From positions 248,001 to 312,000 of the forward strand of contig CP048722.1 of the NCBI GenBank assembly GCA_022641835.1: a stretch of 64,000 bases of DNA. The letters run 5' to 3'. Shown here one piece after another: positions 1 through 8,569 of the stretch (its first letter is position 1; each line of letters begins with the position of its first letter). This DNA is from Petasospora fabianii (taxonomy: Eukaryota > Ascomycota > Saccharomycetes > Phaffomycetales > Wickerhamomycetaceae). Position numbers and translations under genes: made by a program. The notes beneath the pieces were generated by a model. It did no database searches and was not told the DNA's origin. It worked only from the letters and a program-made list of their open reading frames with translations.

Positions 1-2
1 TC

Positions 3-170
3 ACAGCGAGGGAACTCGTTGAGAAGTTAGGTGAACCAGAGGAGAAAGGTGGAGGAATCAACTCAAAGATGGACATTTGGCTACGATGGAAACATCTACA
101 AGTTGAAATTGATGAAAGAAGTTGGGAAGCTGCACATAATGCCACGTGTAAGTCCTTCACCATCTTTTGA
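3..170 (+). CDS. C-terminal fragment of an unidentified protein
   Basis: An open frame enters from the left edge and ends at a TGA at 168-170, giving 55 residues with no start in the window. The peptide is rich in Trp, Glu and Lys (MDIWLRWKHLQVEID in the middle, CKSFTIF at the end) and looks like genuine protein. I do not recognise the family. A second forward frame (31-222) overlaps it but has a less protein-like composition. The fragment converges on the aldo/keto reductase gene with about 60 bp between the two stops, which suits a real gene end. Confidence 0.4.
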   Translation, partial: TARELVEKLGEPEEKGGGINSKMDIWLRWKHLQVEIDERSWEAAHNATCKSFTIF

Positions 171-233
171 AGGAGTGTTTGATTGGTACAGCACAATATC
201 ATACCAGTGCTTTAAGATATGACTGATATCTAT

Positions 234-1154
234 TCACTGGAAGATTGGGAAGGGATACACATCTTCACGCTTAACAAGTCTGAATTCACCAAGGGTCTTT
301 GACAACTCAGAGATCTTGTCAAAGTCCTCCTCTTTCAAATCAAACGCTTCACCATTCTTAACAATTCTTGATGGATTTGAAGACTTTGGCAACACAACAT
401 AATCTCTCTTGAAAGCCCAATTGAGCATAACCTCACCTGTAGAGACTCCATACTTGTCAGCAATGGACTTGATGGTATCATTGGTGAGCAATGACGAGTT
501 ACCGGCACCCATTGGACAATAAGCTTCAAACACAATACCCTTAGACTTACAGTATTCAATCAACTCAGTCTGTGGCAATAATGGATGACATTCACACTGG
601 TTAGCAGCAGGAATGATTGTGGTAGTTTCAGCAGCCAACAATTGTTCAATGTTATTGATGGAGAAGTTGGAAACACCAATGGCCTTAGCCTTACCACTCT
701 TAAGCAGATCCTGCATCAAAGCCCAAGTCTTGACAAAGTCCCAATCAGGATCCAATGCCTTTTTACCATCTTCTGTCATTTTGGCAGCCCATGGATCCTC
801 TTCAGTTGGTTCAGCAACTTGAGACACAGGCCAATGCATCAAATATAAGTCCACATAGTCGAGTCCCAACTTTTCAAGACTTGCATCGAGCGCATCCTTA
901 GCATATCTATGCTGTGTCTCATAAAGCTTTGTAGTGACAAAGATCTCTTCACGTGGAACACCAGACTCACGAACAGCACGACCAACTGGGACCTCGTTCT
1001 TGTATAAAGCAGCAGTATCAATGTGACGATAACCGGCTTTCAAGGCATAAATAACAGAGTTATAACACTCTTCATCGGTGGCTTGCCAAGTTCCGAGAGC
1101 AAGTTGTGGGATTTTGGCCCCAGTATTGAGTGTGAAAGTCTTAGTAAGCACCAT
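234..1154 (-). CDS. Aldo/keto reductase, GCY1/YPR1-like
   Basis: This 306-residue protein is a cytosolic NADPH-dependent aldo/keto reductase that reduces aldehydes or ketones to alcohols. The catalytic tetrad is visible: Asp46 in HIDTA, Tyr51 in ALYKNE, Lys76 in VTTKL and His107 in LMHWP. The cofactor-binding VLPKSSNPSRI segment sits near the C-terminus. Length is normal for the family and the frame starts at a clean ATG. S. cerevisiae has several close paralogues (GCY1, YPR1, GRE3, ARA1), so the exact orthologue and substrate cannot be set from sequence alone. Confidence 0.93.
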   Translation of the reverse strand: MVLTKTFTLNTGAKIPQLALGTWQATDEECYNSVIYALKAGYRHIDTAALYKNEVPVGRAVRESGVPREEIFVTTKLYETQHRYAKDALDASLEKLGLDYVDLYLMHWPVSQVAEPTEEDPWAAKMTEDGKKALDPDWDFVKTWALMQDLLKSGKAKAIGVSNFSINNIEQLLAAETTTIIPAANQCECHPLLPQTELIEYCKSKGIVFEAYCPMGAGNSSLLTNDTIKSIADKYGVSTGEVMLNWAFKRDYVVLPKSSNPSRIVKNGEAFDLKEEDFDKISELSKTLGEFRLVKREDVYPFPIFQ

Positions 1155-1547
1155 GTTTGTCGATTGTTTAGTTGTTGATTGCTAAGGGTTAAGAGTTATG
1201 GTTACTCCTAAACATTTTATCTTCGTTGTTGATTATATCAGCGAGGGCGGGGGCGCGGGTGCTTTTCCTAAAACGGAAACCTACTCCTTTTGATATGTCT
1301 TTGAAGATGTCATATAACAATTAACCTATTATATATCGCACTATGCTATATGCACATATATATATATAATCGACAAAAGGGATATGGTAGACTATATACC
1401 AAACCCTATGCCATATAGCTACAACCATATAACTATCCGTCAAATATCGGATCTTACAGATTGCGACCTAATCAAGTACATATGATATATATGATATATA
1501 TGAGCAGAGCAGATGAGCAGAGCAGAAGAAAAGGGGAAGATGATATC
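1155..1547. other. Intergenic region, aldo/keto reductase promoter
   Basis: No gene is seen. The part next to the reductase start holds a short GC-rich stretch around 1240-1262. Further upstream are alternating TA runs near 1350-1370 and 1485-1500, followed by a short direct repeat of AGCAGAGCAG-type sequence near 1504-1525. The transporter gene ends at the right border, so the region holds the reductase promoter and the transporter terminator. Confidence 0.6.
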
Positions 1548-3230
1548 TCAATGTAAAGATCCTCTCTTTGCTCTCATGTCTTCGACAATTCTCCAGTATT
1601 TGTGCTTGAGTTTGTTTCTCCACCATGGACCAGTGTACCTCATAACGATAAAAGTACCCATAGATCCAAATAGTGCAAACCCAGAATTGATAAAGGCATG
1701 TTTTAGTCCCAAGTTATTAACCCATTCAGTCAAGCCATAAGAACATGCGTATGACATACAATTTCTAATCACAATAACAATCACCATTGCCTCAGTTGAC
1801 ATGTCATAGTAACAATCAGTACAGTAAGTAATAGATGTGATCGAGGAGAAGATACCAGAACCTCCGAGGACACCCATAGACAGGACTAATATGAACCAAT
1901 GGACACCATAGTAGGCACCAACACCCCATCCGATAGAGGCAAGGAGACCCAAAACCATACGGATGGTGAGGATCCATAATCTATCTTCAGCAAAGGAGAG
2001 TCCACCACGACGACGAGCAAACCAGATTTTGATTTTGTCGGACATTGGAGCAGCAAAGAAGTAGAAGATGAGGGCACAGATGACAGGAGATAAGTAAGAT
2101 AGTCCTCTTGCGCTTGCAGAGAAGTTATATGGCTCAGCAGAGAGGATCTTTGATGCTGTTCCGTTGAGTAAGTTAAACCACACGAGTGAGGAACCATTGA
2201 TGAAGCCTGCCCATAACACAGATGGGAACTGGGCCATCTTGAACATACCAACCACGAGATGAGGAAGGATGAATCTTTCGATGCGGCCTGAAGTTATTGA
2301 AAGCTTTTGAAGGAAAGTCTTAGTTGTGGTTTTCTTCTTGTTGTTATCCATTGGAGTCGACTCAGACGTATTCTCAACATCAGAGTGCTCACTGCTCTCA
2401 TTAACGACGTAATCAATCTTTTGCTCTTCATCTCCCATAGCTGGAACCTCACCATTGTTTGAATGAATGGCAATACCATCGACAACCTCAAGCTTATCAG
2501 TATTAAGATGTCTGTTGTAATTGGTTTCCTCCATGAAGAAGAACAAGAAGAGGAAGCAAGCACCATCGAAAACAGCACACCACCACATGACCCATTGCCA
2601 TCCCATACCTTGGGTGATGAAACCCGAAATGACAGAAGCCATATAGTTAGATGTTGTAAGTGCAATACCGTAAACACCAAGAGCAGTAGCACGCTCATGT
2701 TCAAAGAAGATATCAGAGATGGAGATCTCAGAGAGAGATTCCACTGGGGAACCAAAGAAACCTTGTAAGATCTTTGACCCGATCCACTCGGAGTTGGACT
2801 TTGTATATGGTGCCCATACGGACACAGCACATGTCGCTAAGGTAGAGAAGAGATACACTGGTCTTTTACCCCATTGGAGGGCAATTGGTTGGAAGAATGC
2901 ACATCCAAGCCCCAAGAATAAGAACATGTAACCGGTACCTCTATTCAACTCTGTCAATGTGAGTCCTGTTTCAGCGGACACATTACTCAACACGGAGTAG
3001 ATAGCAGCAGATGGAACACCAATTGCATAGACATAAACAACTGTGCAAAACACTGAGAGGTATTTCCTCTTCATGGTCCAATTCAAAGGATCATCTGGAT
3101 CATCGGAAGGTGTTGGGATGAGGACAATGTCCGCTTGGCCACCTTGGGCATGACGTGACTTAATGTGTCCATCAAGATCGACAAGGGTAGTGTTTCCTGG
3201 GACTGCCTCGTGGTTCACTGGGATTGCCAT
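1548..3230 (-). CDS. MFS transporter of the DHA1 family, HOL1-like
   Basis: This 560-residue protein is a plasma-membrane drug:H+ antiporter-type carrier with about 12 membrane segments split by a long hydrophilic central loop at about residues 240-310. The N-terminal signature DPDDPLNW and the MEETNY motif after the sixth segment are typical of fungal HOL1-like members. In S. cerevisiae, Hol1 imports polyamines and some cations. The ATG is followed by a hydrophilic tail of about 55 residues. Substrate assignment rests on family resemblance; other fungal relatives of this subfamily have unknown cargo. Confidence 0.82.
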   Translation of the reverse strand: MAIPVNHEAVPGNTTLVDLDGHIKSRHAQGGQADIVLIPTPSDDPDDPLNWTMKRKYLSVFCTVVYVYAIGVPSAAIYSVLSNVSAETGLTLTELNRGTGYMFLFLGLGCAFFQPIALQWGKRPVYLFSTLATCAVSVWAPYTKSNSEWIGSKILQGFFGSPVESLSEISISDIFFEHERATALGVYGIALTTSNYMASVISGFITQGMGWQWVMWWCAVFDGACFLFLFFFMEETNYNRHLNTDKLEVVDGIAIHSNNGEVPAMGDEEQKIDYVVNESSEHSDVENTSESTPMDNNKKKTTTKTFLQKLSITSGRIERFILPHLVVGMFKMAQFPSVLWAGFINGSSLVWFNLLNGTASKILSAEPYNFSASARGLSYLSPVICALIFYFFAAPMSDKIKIWFARRRGGLSFAEDRLWILTIRMVLGLLASIGWGVGAYYGVHWFILVLSMGVLGGSGIFSSITSITYCTDCYYDMSTEAMVIVIVIRNCMSYACSYGLTEWVNNLGLKHAFINSGFALFGSMGTFIVMRYTGPWWRNKLKHKYWRIVEDMRAKRGSLH

Positions 3231-4126
3231 CTTGAGATGATGGATGTAACAATGGCTAGTGTTGGGTCGTCAAAGTCCTCCTTATCTGATAGTTGAGTAA
3301 ATGGGGCTGTTTTGTACAGCTGTAGCCCTGGGGATCTCAGGGCACTTAAATAGCTCAGAAAGACGATAGATAGTGTAGATCAGACCATTAGACACTTGAG
3401 ATTATCGCAATTTGATCAAATGCAGTGGAAAAAGAGTTGGTGGAGGGTTTATGGTTTGACGATAAGAGACTCGCATCTGTTGCCTAATCAGGACAACGCG
3501 TCGCTGATTCTTTACATTTGCGGACAGATGTCAAAAGGGTCCTGTCTTTAAAACCTGGAGTTGCATGTTGCAGGATGATTACAGATAATGGTCTTGGAAG
3601 AAAATGGGAAGTTCGATAAGAGCAGAGTGAGTTTGGGTGAACTTGTCTTTTTGGAAGGTTATGTCCCGCAGAGGGGTCCTCGGATCTATTGATCAGGGGG
3701 TCGTATCATATTATACTGCTACTGGAACACCAGGACATTATGTAGAAACAATAACATCAAGAAGATATGTTTGCTTGACGTCTGGGGCCAAGACAACAGC
3801 GCTTACCTCTCTTGGATAGTTATGTATCTATACTAGTTTCCCTCGATCCATAGTGAGCTGTATGTATATATCTTTCACCTCCAGATCTAGACAGTTTGTA
3901 TTATCATTTCCATTAAGAAGATATACTGAATCGATGGGAGAGTAGGATATATGATAGATATGATGTCTTCAAGTTACGGTAGCATAAACAAGATGTACGA
4001 CCCCCACATATCTTATATGCAACCACATAATTTTTAAGCTGTGGGGCTACATCCACAAGTCTGTGATTATCTTCATGCAGAAGGTCATAAACGATTAAGA
4101 TATACAAGGAAGTTCTCCCCAAGTAC
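3231..4126. promoter_or_regulatory. Long promoter region of the HOL1-like gene
   Basis: No convincing gene lies in these 896 bp; a 60-codon forward frame at 3637-3819 looks random. Three GATAAG motifs (GATA-factor sites) occur at 3281-3286 (reverse), 3461-3466 and 3615-3620. A TATA-like TATTTAAG on the minus strand sits at about 3345-3352, some 115 bp from the start codon. One ACGCGT lies at 3496-3501. The leader between the TATA-like box and the start codon has no ATG. GATA-factor (nitrogen) control is inferred from the motifs only. Confidence 0.45.
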
Positions 4127-5014
4127 TTACAGAATGATGTTATCAATCAATCTCGTTGTTCTGTCACCTTCCGTGACATAGACGGCAATGCTGAGTATAG
4201 CACCGTTTTCATTAATTGTCTCGAGTTCTTGTAGTTCCTCCTTATCAGCAATTGAGACGTAGTCGATCTTGAAGAGTTCATCATTAAGACCAGACTTGAC
4301 TGTTTCAATGATATTTTGAGCCCTTTTTTCACCAGCTTCATAGATCTTCTTACCCTGCAACAAACTCTCATAGATTTTCTTACTGTTGTCTCTGACTTCT
4401 TCCCCCAGATATACGTTTCTTGAACTCATAGCCAAACCGGTATCTTCTCTAATGATAGGCAGCACCCTGATCTCCACTCTCATTAACAAATCCTTAACCA
4501 TTCTTTTCAAAACAACAGTCTGCTGAATGTCCTTTTGTCCAAAGTATGCTCTATCGGCATCAACAACGTTAAACAATTTCGTCACAACGGTGGCAACACC
4601 TCTAAAGAAATTTGGCCTTGTCTTACCTTCTAATTGTTCACTGAGTCCCAAGACACTGACAAAGGCACCTTTTTGCTTTTCAACTTCGAGTGTGATTCCC
4701 GATGGATACATCTCAGTTATAGTTGGGGCAAACAGGGCATCAACACCACCATTCTCTCCCAACTTGGAGAGATCATGCTCAAATGTTCTTGGATAGGCAT
4801 CCAAGTCTTCATGTGGGGCAAACTGTGATGGGTTTACAAAGATGGATACCACTGTATGTGAGTTCTCGGCCTTAGAGGCAGTGACAAGTGAAAGATGTCC
4901 CTCGTGCAGTGCTCCCATTGTTGGGACGAAACCAATTGTGGAGTCATGTGGGAGCGACTGACGCCATTTGCGTAGGGAGGCAACGGTACGGAAGATTGGG
5001 ATACCCGATGTCAT
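4127..5014 (-). CDS. PAN6: Pantoate--beta-alanine ligase
   Basis: This 295-residue enzyme condenses pantoate and beta-alanine with ATP to make pantothenate, the last step before coenzyme A synthesis. Visible motifs are PTMGALHEGHLSL with the HxGH nucleotide-binding signature at residues 37-40, VNPSQF at about 60-65, YFGQKD, and MSSRNVYL. Length matches bacterial PanC and yeast Pan6. The gene is divergent from ACB1 across a 455-bp shared promoter; both concern acyl carriers, though co-regulation is only inference. Confidence 0.96.
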   Translation of the reverse strand: MTSGIPIFRTVASLRKWRQSLPHDSTIGFVPTMGALHEGHLSLVTASKAENSHTVVSIFVNPSQFAPHEDLDAYPRTFEHDLSKLGENGGVDALFAPTITEMYPSGITLEVEKQKGAFVSVLGLSEQLEGKTRPNFFRGVATVVTKLFNVVDADRAYFGQKDIQQTVVLKRMVKDLLMRVEIRVLPIIREDTGLAMSSRNVYLGEEVRDNSKKIYESLLQGKKIYEAGEKRAQNIIETVKSGLNDELFKIDYVSIADKEELQELETINENGAILSIAVYVTEGDRTTRLIDNIIL

Positions 5015-5469
5015 TGTTATTCTTAGTAAAAAGAATGTTTTCCTTGCAGAATGAACGACCTTGGGCGTATAGGAAGACAGAAGAGATCAAATCTCCATTT
5101 TTTTGGATCGTTTCGTCGTTTAATCTTTTTTTTTTTTTATTTTACTTTTTTTAATTTTATTTATTTTTATTTATTTTTATTTAATTTTTTTATTTTATTT
5201 TATTTATTTATTTACTTATTTTTTATTTAATTCTTTTATTTAAATTTTAAATTTCCTGTGCACGTGACCAGTTACCAAATCAGGGTCAGTAGCGCCTCTT
5301 TGCGCCTCTTTGCGCCACTTTACGCCAATTTACGCCATTTGCCCCACGATTCAACAATTGGCGCAACAAAAAGAAGCCGATTCCCCCAAAAAAAAGCCAC
5401 GGGGCGAAATCATCACTTCCTTGCCACCTCCACAATTGCTTACACAAGAAACTAAAGAATATAATCACA
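5015..5469. promoter_or_regulatory. Shared divergent promoter PAN6/ACB1
   Basis: The left half (about 5125-5250) is a T-rich, TTTA-type low-complexity tract, likely nucleosome-poor. A CACGTGAC box, a Cbf1-type E-box, lies at 5261-5268. Immediately to its right is a short tandem array of 10-bp units (5291-5340), listed separately. No gene is seen. Confidence 0.5.
5291..5340 (+). repeat. Five tandem 10-bp units in the PAN6/ACB1 promoter
   Basis: Five consecutive decamers share the core (G/A)CGCC: AGCGCCTCTT, TGCGCCTCTT, TGCGCCACTT, TACGCCAATT and TACGCCATTT. The period is exactly 10 bp, close to one helical turn. The first units are nearly identical and the later ones drift. The array lies 130-180 bp upstream of the ACB1 start codon. 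Confidence 0.8.
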
Positions 5470-5835
5470 ATGTCTACTTTCCAGGAGAAGGTGAGTCTTT
5501 GCAGAGCCATTGGGATGACTTAGTAGGGAGCGTTGGATCTCCCTAGAAAGTCATCTTATATCCTGCTAAGAATCAACTACTAACGAACCCCACAGGCCGA
5601 CCAGGTCAACAAGCTCGCTACTAAGCCATCCGATGATGAGCTCTTGTCTCTTTACGGTTTGTTTAAGCAGGCCACTGTTGGTGATGTTAACACTGACAGA
5701 CCAGGTATCTTTGCCTTGAAGGATAGATACAAATGGGATGCTTGGAAGAAGAATGAAGGTTTGTCTAAGGAGGAGGCTGAGAAGAAGTACATTGATTTGG
5801 TTGATGAATTGATCAACAAGTACGGTTTGAAGTGA
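5470..5835 (+). CDS. ACB1: Acyl-CoA-binding protein, two exons
   Basis: Exons are 5470-5490 and 5596-5835, giving 86 residues. The intron (5491-5595) has donor GTGAGT, a perfect TACTAAC at 5578-5584 and acceptor CACAG. The protein is a small soluble carrier of long-chain acyl-CoA. It shows the family core LYGLFKQATVGD, the DRYKWDAW motif and C-terminal YIDLVDELINKYG. Without the first exon the N-terminal helix would be missing, which fixes the splice model. S. cerevisiae ACB1 has no intron. Confidence 0.96.
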
Positions 5836-6051
5836 AATGCTTGTTATCTTCTGCTAAAGTTGTGAATGAATTGATGTCATTGAGATGATGTTTGATGTAG
5901 AAGGTGATGAGTTGGTATGTGTTGGCATGTGCGGGGCATCATAAATGCAAGCCGAGGTATAAACACCGATGTATATTTTGCTAAGGCGAGATGTCAAATG
6001 AGCTAGATCTTGAGTATCTTTGACTTAGCTGTTCGTTCATTCGTGGCTTAA

Positions 6052-6708
6052 CTAGCTGGCTGGATGATGTTCCTTACCTTGACAATCTTTTCTACTTAAG
6101 GGTAACCCTTCAATTTCCTCGTGAATCACTTCACCAACCCTGAAATATTTATCATCAAACCATTCAATCCATCCATTCAATCTCCTTCTCTCTTCTGGTG
6201 TGATATCTCTAAGATCCCAATTCAAATGATTAAGACAATTTGTGGCAAATGCTCTTGCACAGTCCTTCCCTGCGAAGAAGGAATAACTTCCCTTAGGTCC
6301 ATAAGTGCCCCTGTTCGATGATACATCCCATACTGTGCCATTGACAGCAATGTACACCGGTATCGTCTCATCAGTACCGTTATACAATGCGAGTTGAGAG
6401 TCAGTGAGGATCTGATGCTTACCAAGGAGACAATAGTGAAGATAGTGTGGTTGTAGAAGCTTACCATTATACTTGAAGAACCAAGTCGAGGTGGTCAATT
6501 GGGAAGTAATGAAGAAGAGAAGTGAGATACCGAGAAGCATACGAATGATATCAAGAATGCTAAAATGTATCGAGTCGTTGTCTGCATTGTGTTTGGGGTT
6601 GGTATCAGTTGTGATGGTATCAGCTGTGATGGTTTCAGCTGTGACGGTGGATGGTGTTGTAGATTTACCTGAGGGAGCACGATGTTTGAGTGTTGGTAGT
6701 TCTGACAT
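6052..6708 (-). CDS. Membrane-anchored cytochrome b5-like (MAPR/Dap1-type) protein
   Basis: This 218-residue protein has a hydrophilic Thr-rich N-terminus, one membrane segment at about residues 52-72 (IIRMLLGISLLFF) and a C-terminal heme/steroid-binding domain. The domain shows YNGTDETIPVYIAVNGTVWD and TYGPKGSYSFFAGKD, matching the membrane-associated progesterone receptor family, including the Tyr that ligates heme in PGRMC1 and Dap1. Members support cytochrome P450 function in sterol synthesis. Yeast Dap1 itself is shorter, so I give no symbol. Confidence 0.8.
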   Translation of the reverse strand: MSELPTLKHRAPSGKSTTPSTVTAETITADTITTDTNPKHNADNDSIHFSILDIIRMLLGISLLFFITSQLTTSTWFFKYNGKLLQPHYLHYCLLGKHQILTDSQLALYNGTDETIPVYIAVNGTVWDVSSNRGTYGPKGSYSFFAGKDCARAFATNCLNHLNWDLRDITPEERRRLNGWIEWFDDKYFRVGEVIHEEIEGLPLSRKDCQGKEHHPAS

Positions 6709-6847
6709 GTCTATACTTTATCTCCTGTGAAGAGAAAGATGAACTCTGTCTCCTTGACTTATGTAGAGGGAAGTTGTCTTTCTTGATCTGGCTTTACCCC
6801 AGGGCATCATGTCTTTTTTATTTATTTTATTTATTTATTCATTTATT

Positions 6848-6926
<79 letters not shown>

Positions 6927-7023
6927 TTCGCGAATAAATAAAAACAAAGCTGAGAACCGTACAGACCGATCTTATCAACCAAACCAATCACTATAGATAT
7001 CTCTCTTGATTATCTTACCCACC
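6709..7023. other. Divergent promoter with ATTT microsatellite
   Basis: About 110 bp (6815-6927) are a near-perfect (ATTT)n repeat. The repeat ends in a 24-bp perfect palindrome centred on CGCG at 6919-6942. The rest holds the start regions of the MAPR gene (left) and the CDC1-like gene (right). No other gene is seen. Confidence 0.75.
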
Positions 7024-8466
7024 ATGGTCAATCTCTCTTTCAGAGGTCGAAACACTGATCAGCATAGATCAGTCTCCACCTCATCATCGAATTCAAAACA
7101 TAAAGATCCAGATTCGGTGTATCGTCCACGCAAGACCACAACTACACAGCCCATGTCACTACGACGTGTCCTCATTTCAATACGGTGGAACATTGTCCTA
7201 ACTACTCTTGTACTATGGCTCTGTGTGATCAATTTCTATGAACGTACCACTGTCAGACACGCTATCCAACAGTGTCAATGGACCCGTTGGGAGTCCTGGA
7301 ATTCAGGACATCCTCATCGTCTTGCACTCTTTGCAGATCCACAGATCATGGATGATTACTCATATCCTGGAAGACCAGCCATTGTCAATTGGTTTGCACG
7401 TCAACTCATTGACAACTACCATAAGCGTAACTATGAACATGTCATGTCCCTGCTGGACCCGGATACGACTGTGTTTCTTGGTGATTTGTTTGATGGTGGT
7501 CGTAACTGGAATGATCTTGATTGGTTTGAAGAGTTTAGAAGGTTTAATGAGATCTACTACAAGAGACCAAACAGAAGAACAATCATGTCTTTACCGGGGA
7601 ATCATGATATTGGGTTCGGTGAAACTGTTAACGTGACTAGTCTCGAAAGATTCAAAGCCATCTTTGGACCAACGTCATCTATACATGACATTGGCAATCA
7701 TACACTTGTCTTACTCGATACGATATCGTTATCAGACTATCAAAACCCCAATGTCACTAGAGATCCACTCACAGTACTCAATTCACTAGCACCAATCAGT
7801 ACAAATGAAAAACCAAGAATCCTTATGTCTCATGTCCCATTATACCGTTTCCCTGATAAACAAACATGTGGTCCTCTACGTGAATCCACCAAGAAATTCC
7901 CCATTATGAAAGGTGAACAGTATCAAACAGTCATTGACTACGAACTTTCACAAGAAGTTCTCTCCAAGATCCGTCCAAAGATTGTGTTCTCGGGAGATGA
8001 TCATGACTACTGTCATGTGACACACCCTTACAAATCACAAGGTGTTGATCAAACAGCTGATGAGATCACTGTCAAATCATGCTCAATGAACATGGGAGTC
8101 CAATATCCAGCGATTCAGCTCCTTTCACTCAACACACATGATGATGAAACCCGTGAGACTTATGAGACACAAATGTGTTATTTACCAGCTCCATATGCAG
8201 CATTGAAAGGATACCTCTTTACACTTATCTTTAATATCTCATTCTTTGCATTTGTCTTCCTCTTGCCGAGAAGTTATAATGCCATCGTTGATAGAACTTT
8301 GGATAAATTGGGGTCAATAACGAATAAGTATGACCTTCCAGTTGCACATCAAAAAGTTGGTTTACCTCAGGTGTTTGAGAGAGATCTTGTTGGGATGACA
8401 ACTACCAGTGTTATTACAGCTATTTCGGTACTTGTTGTCTTCTCAGTGTACTTTGGTGCATTCTGA
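7024..8466 (+). CDS. CDC1: GPI-glycan ethanolamine-phosphate phosphoesterase, CDC1/TED1 family
   Basis: This 480-residue ER membrane metallophosphoesterase removes ethanolamine phosphate from GPI anchors during remodelling. Metal-binding motifs are visible: FADPQIMDD, GDLFDGG, GNHDIG and GDDHDYCHVTH. A membrane segment lies near residues 47-64, with two more at the C-terminus. ITVKSCSMNMG and LLDTISLSD resemble Cdc1 more than Ted1, but the two paralogues are close, so the symbol is a best guess. The true ATG is at 7024; codons upstream in frame lack a start. In S. cerevisiae CDC1 neighbours PLP1; here PLP1 lies 17 kb away. Confidence 0.88.
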   Translation: MVNLSFRGRNTDQHRSVSTSSSNSKHKDPDSVYRPRKTTTTQPMSLRRVLISIRWNIVLTTLVLWLCVINFYERTTVRHAIQQCQWTRWESWNSGHPHRLALFADPQIMDDYSYPGRPAIVNWFARQLIDNYHKRNYEHVMSLLDPDTTVFLGDLFDGGRNWNDLDWFEEFRRFNEIYYKRPNRRTIMSLPGNHDIGFGETVNVTSLERFKAIFGPTSSIHDIGNHTLVLLDTISLSDYQNPNVTRDPLTVLNSLAPISTNEKPRILMSHVPLYRFPDKQTCGPLRESTKKFPIMKGEQYQTVIDYELSQEVLSKIRPKIVFSGDDHDYCHVTHPYKSQGVDQTADEITVKSCSMNMGVQYPAIQLLSLNTHDDETRETYETQMCYLPAPYAALKGYLFTLIFNISFFAFVFLLPRSYNAIVDRTLDKLGSITNKYDLPVAHQKVGLPQVFERDLVGMTTTSVITAISVLVVFSVYFGAF

Positions 8467-8569
8467 GAACTTCTATAGTTTCAACTACTTGCACTACGTA
8501 TTGTTTACTGATGTAACGTACCAGACATTACACATACGTATCCTAGATATAAAAACACTCAACTTATTG

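Noticed and set aside
5125-5268. Centromere-like CACGTGAC next to an AT-rich tract (also 29229-29337)
   Set aside because: Resembles CDEI plus CDEII, but no CDEIII (TTCCGAA core with flanks) follows the AT tract in either orientation. Both loci are divergent or gene promoters with poly(dA:dT).
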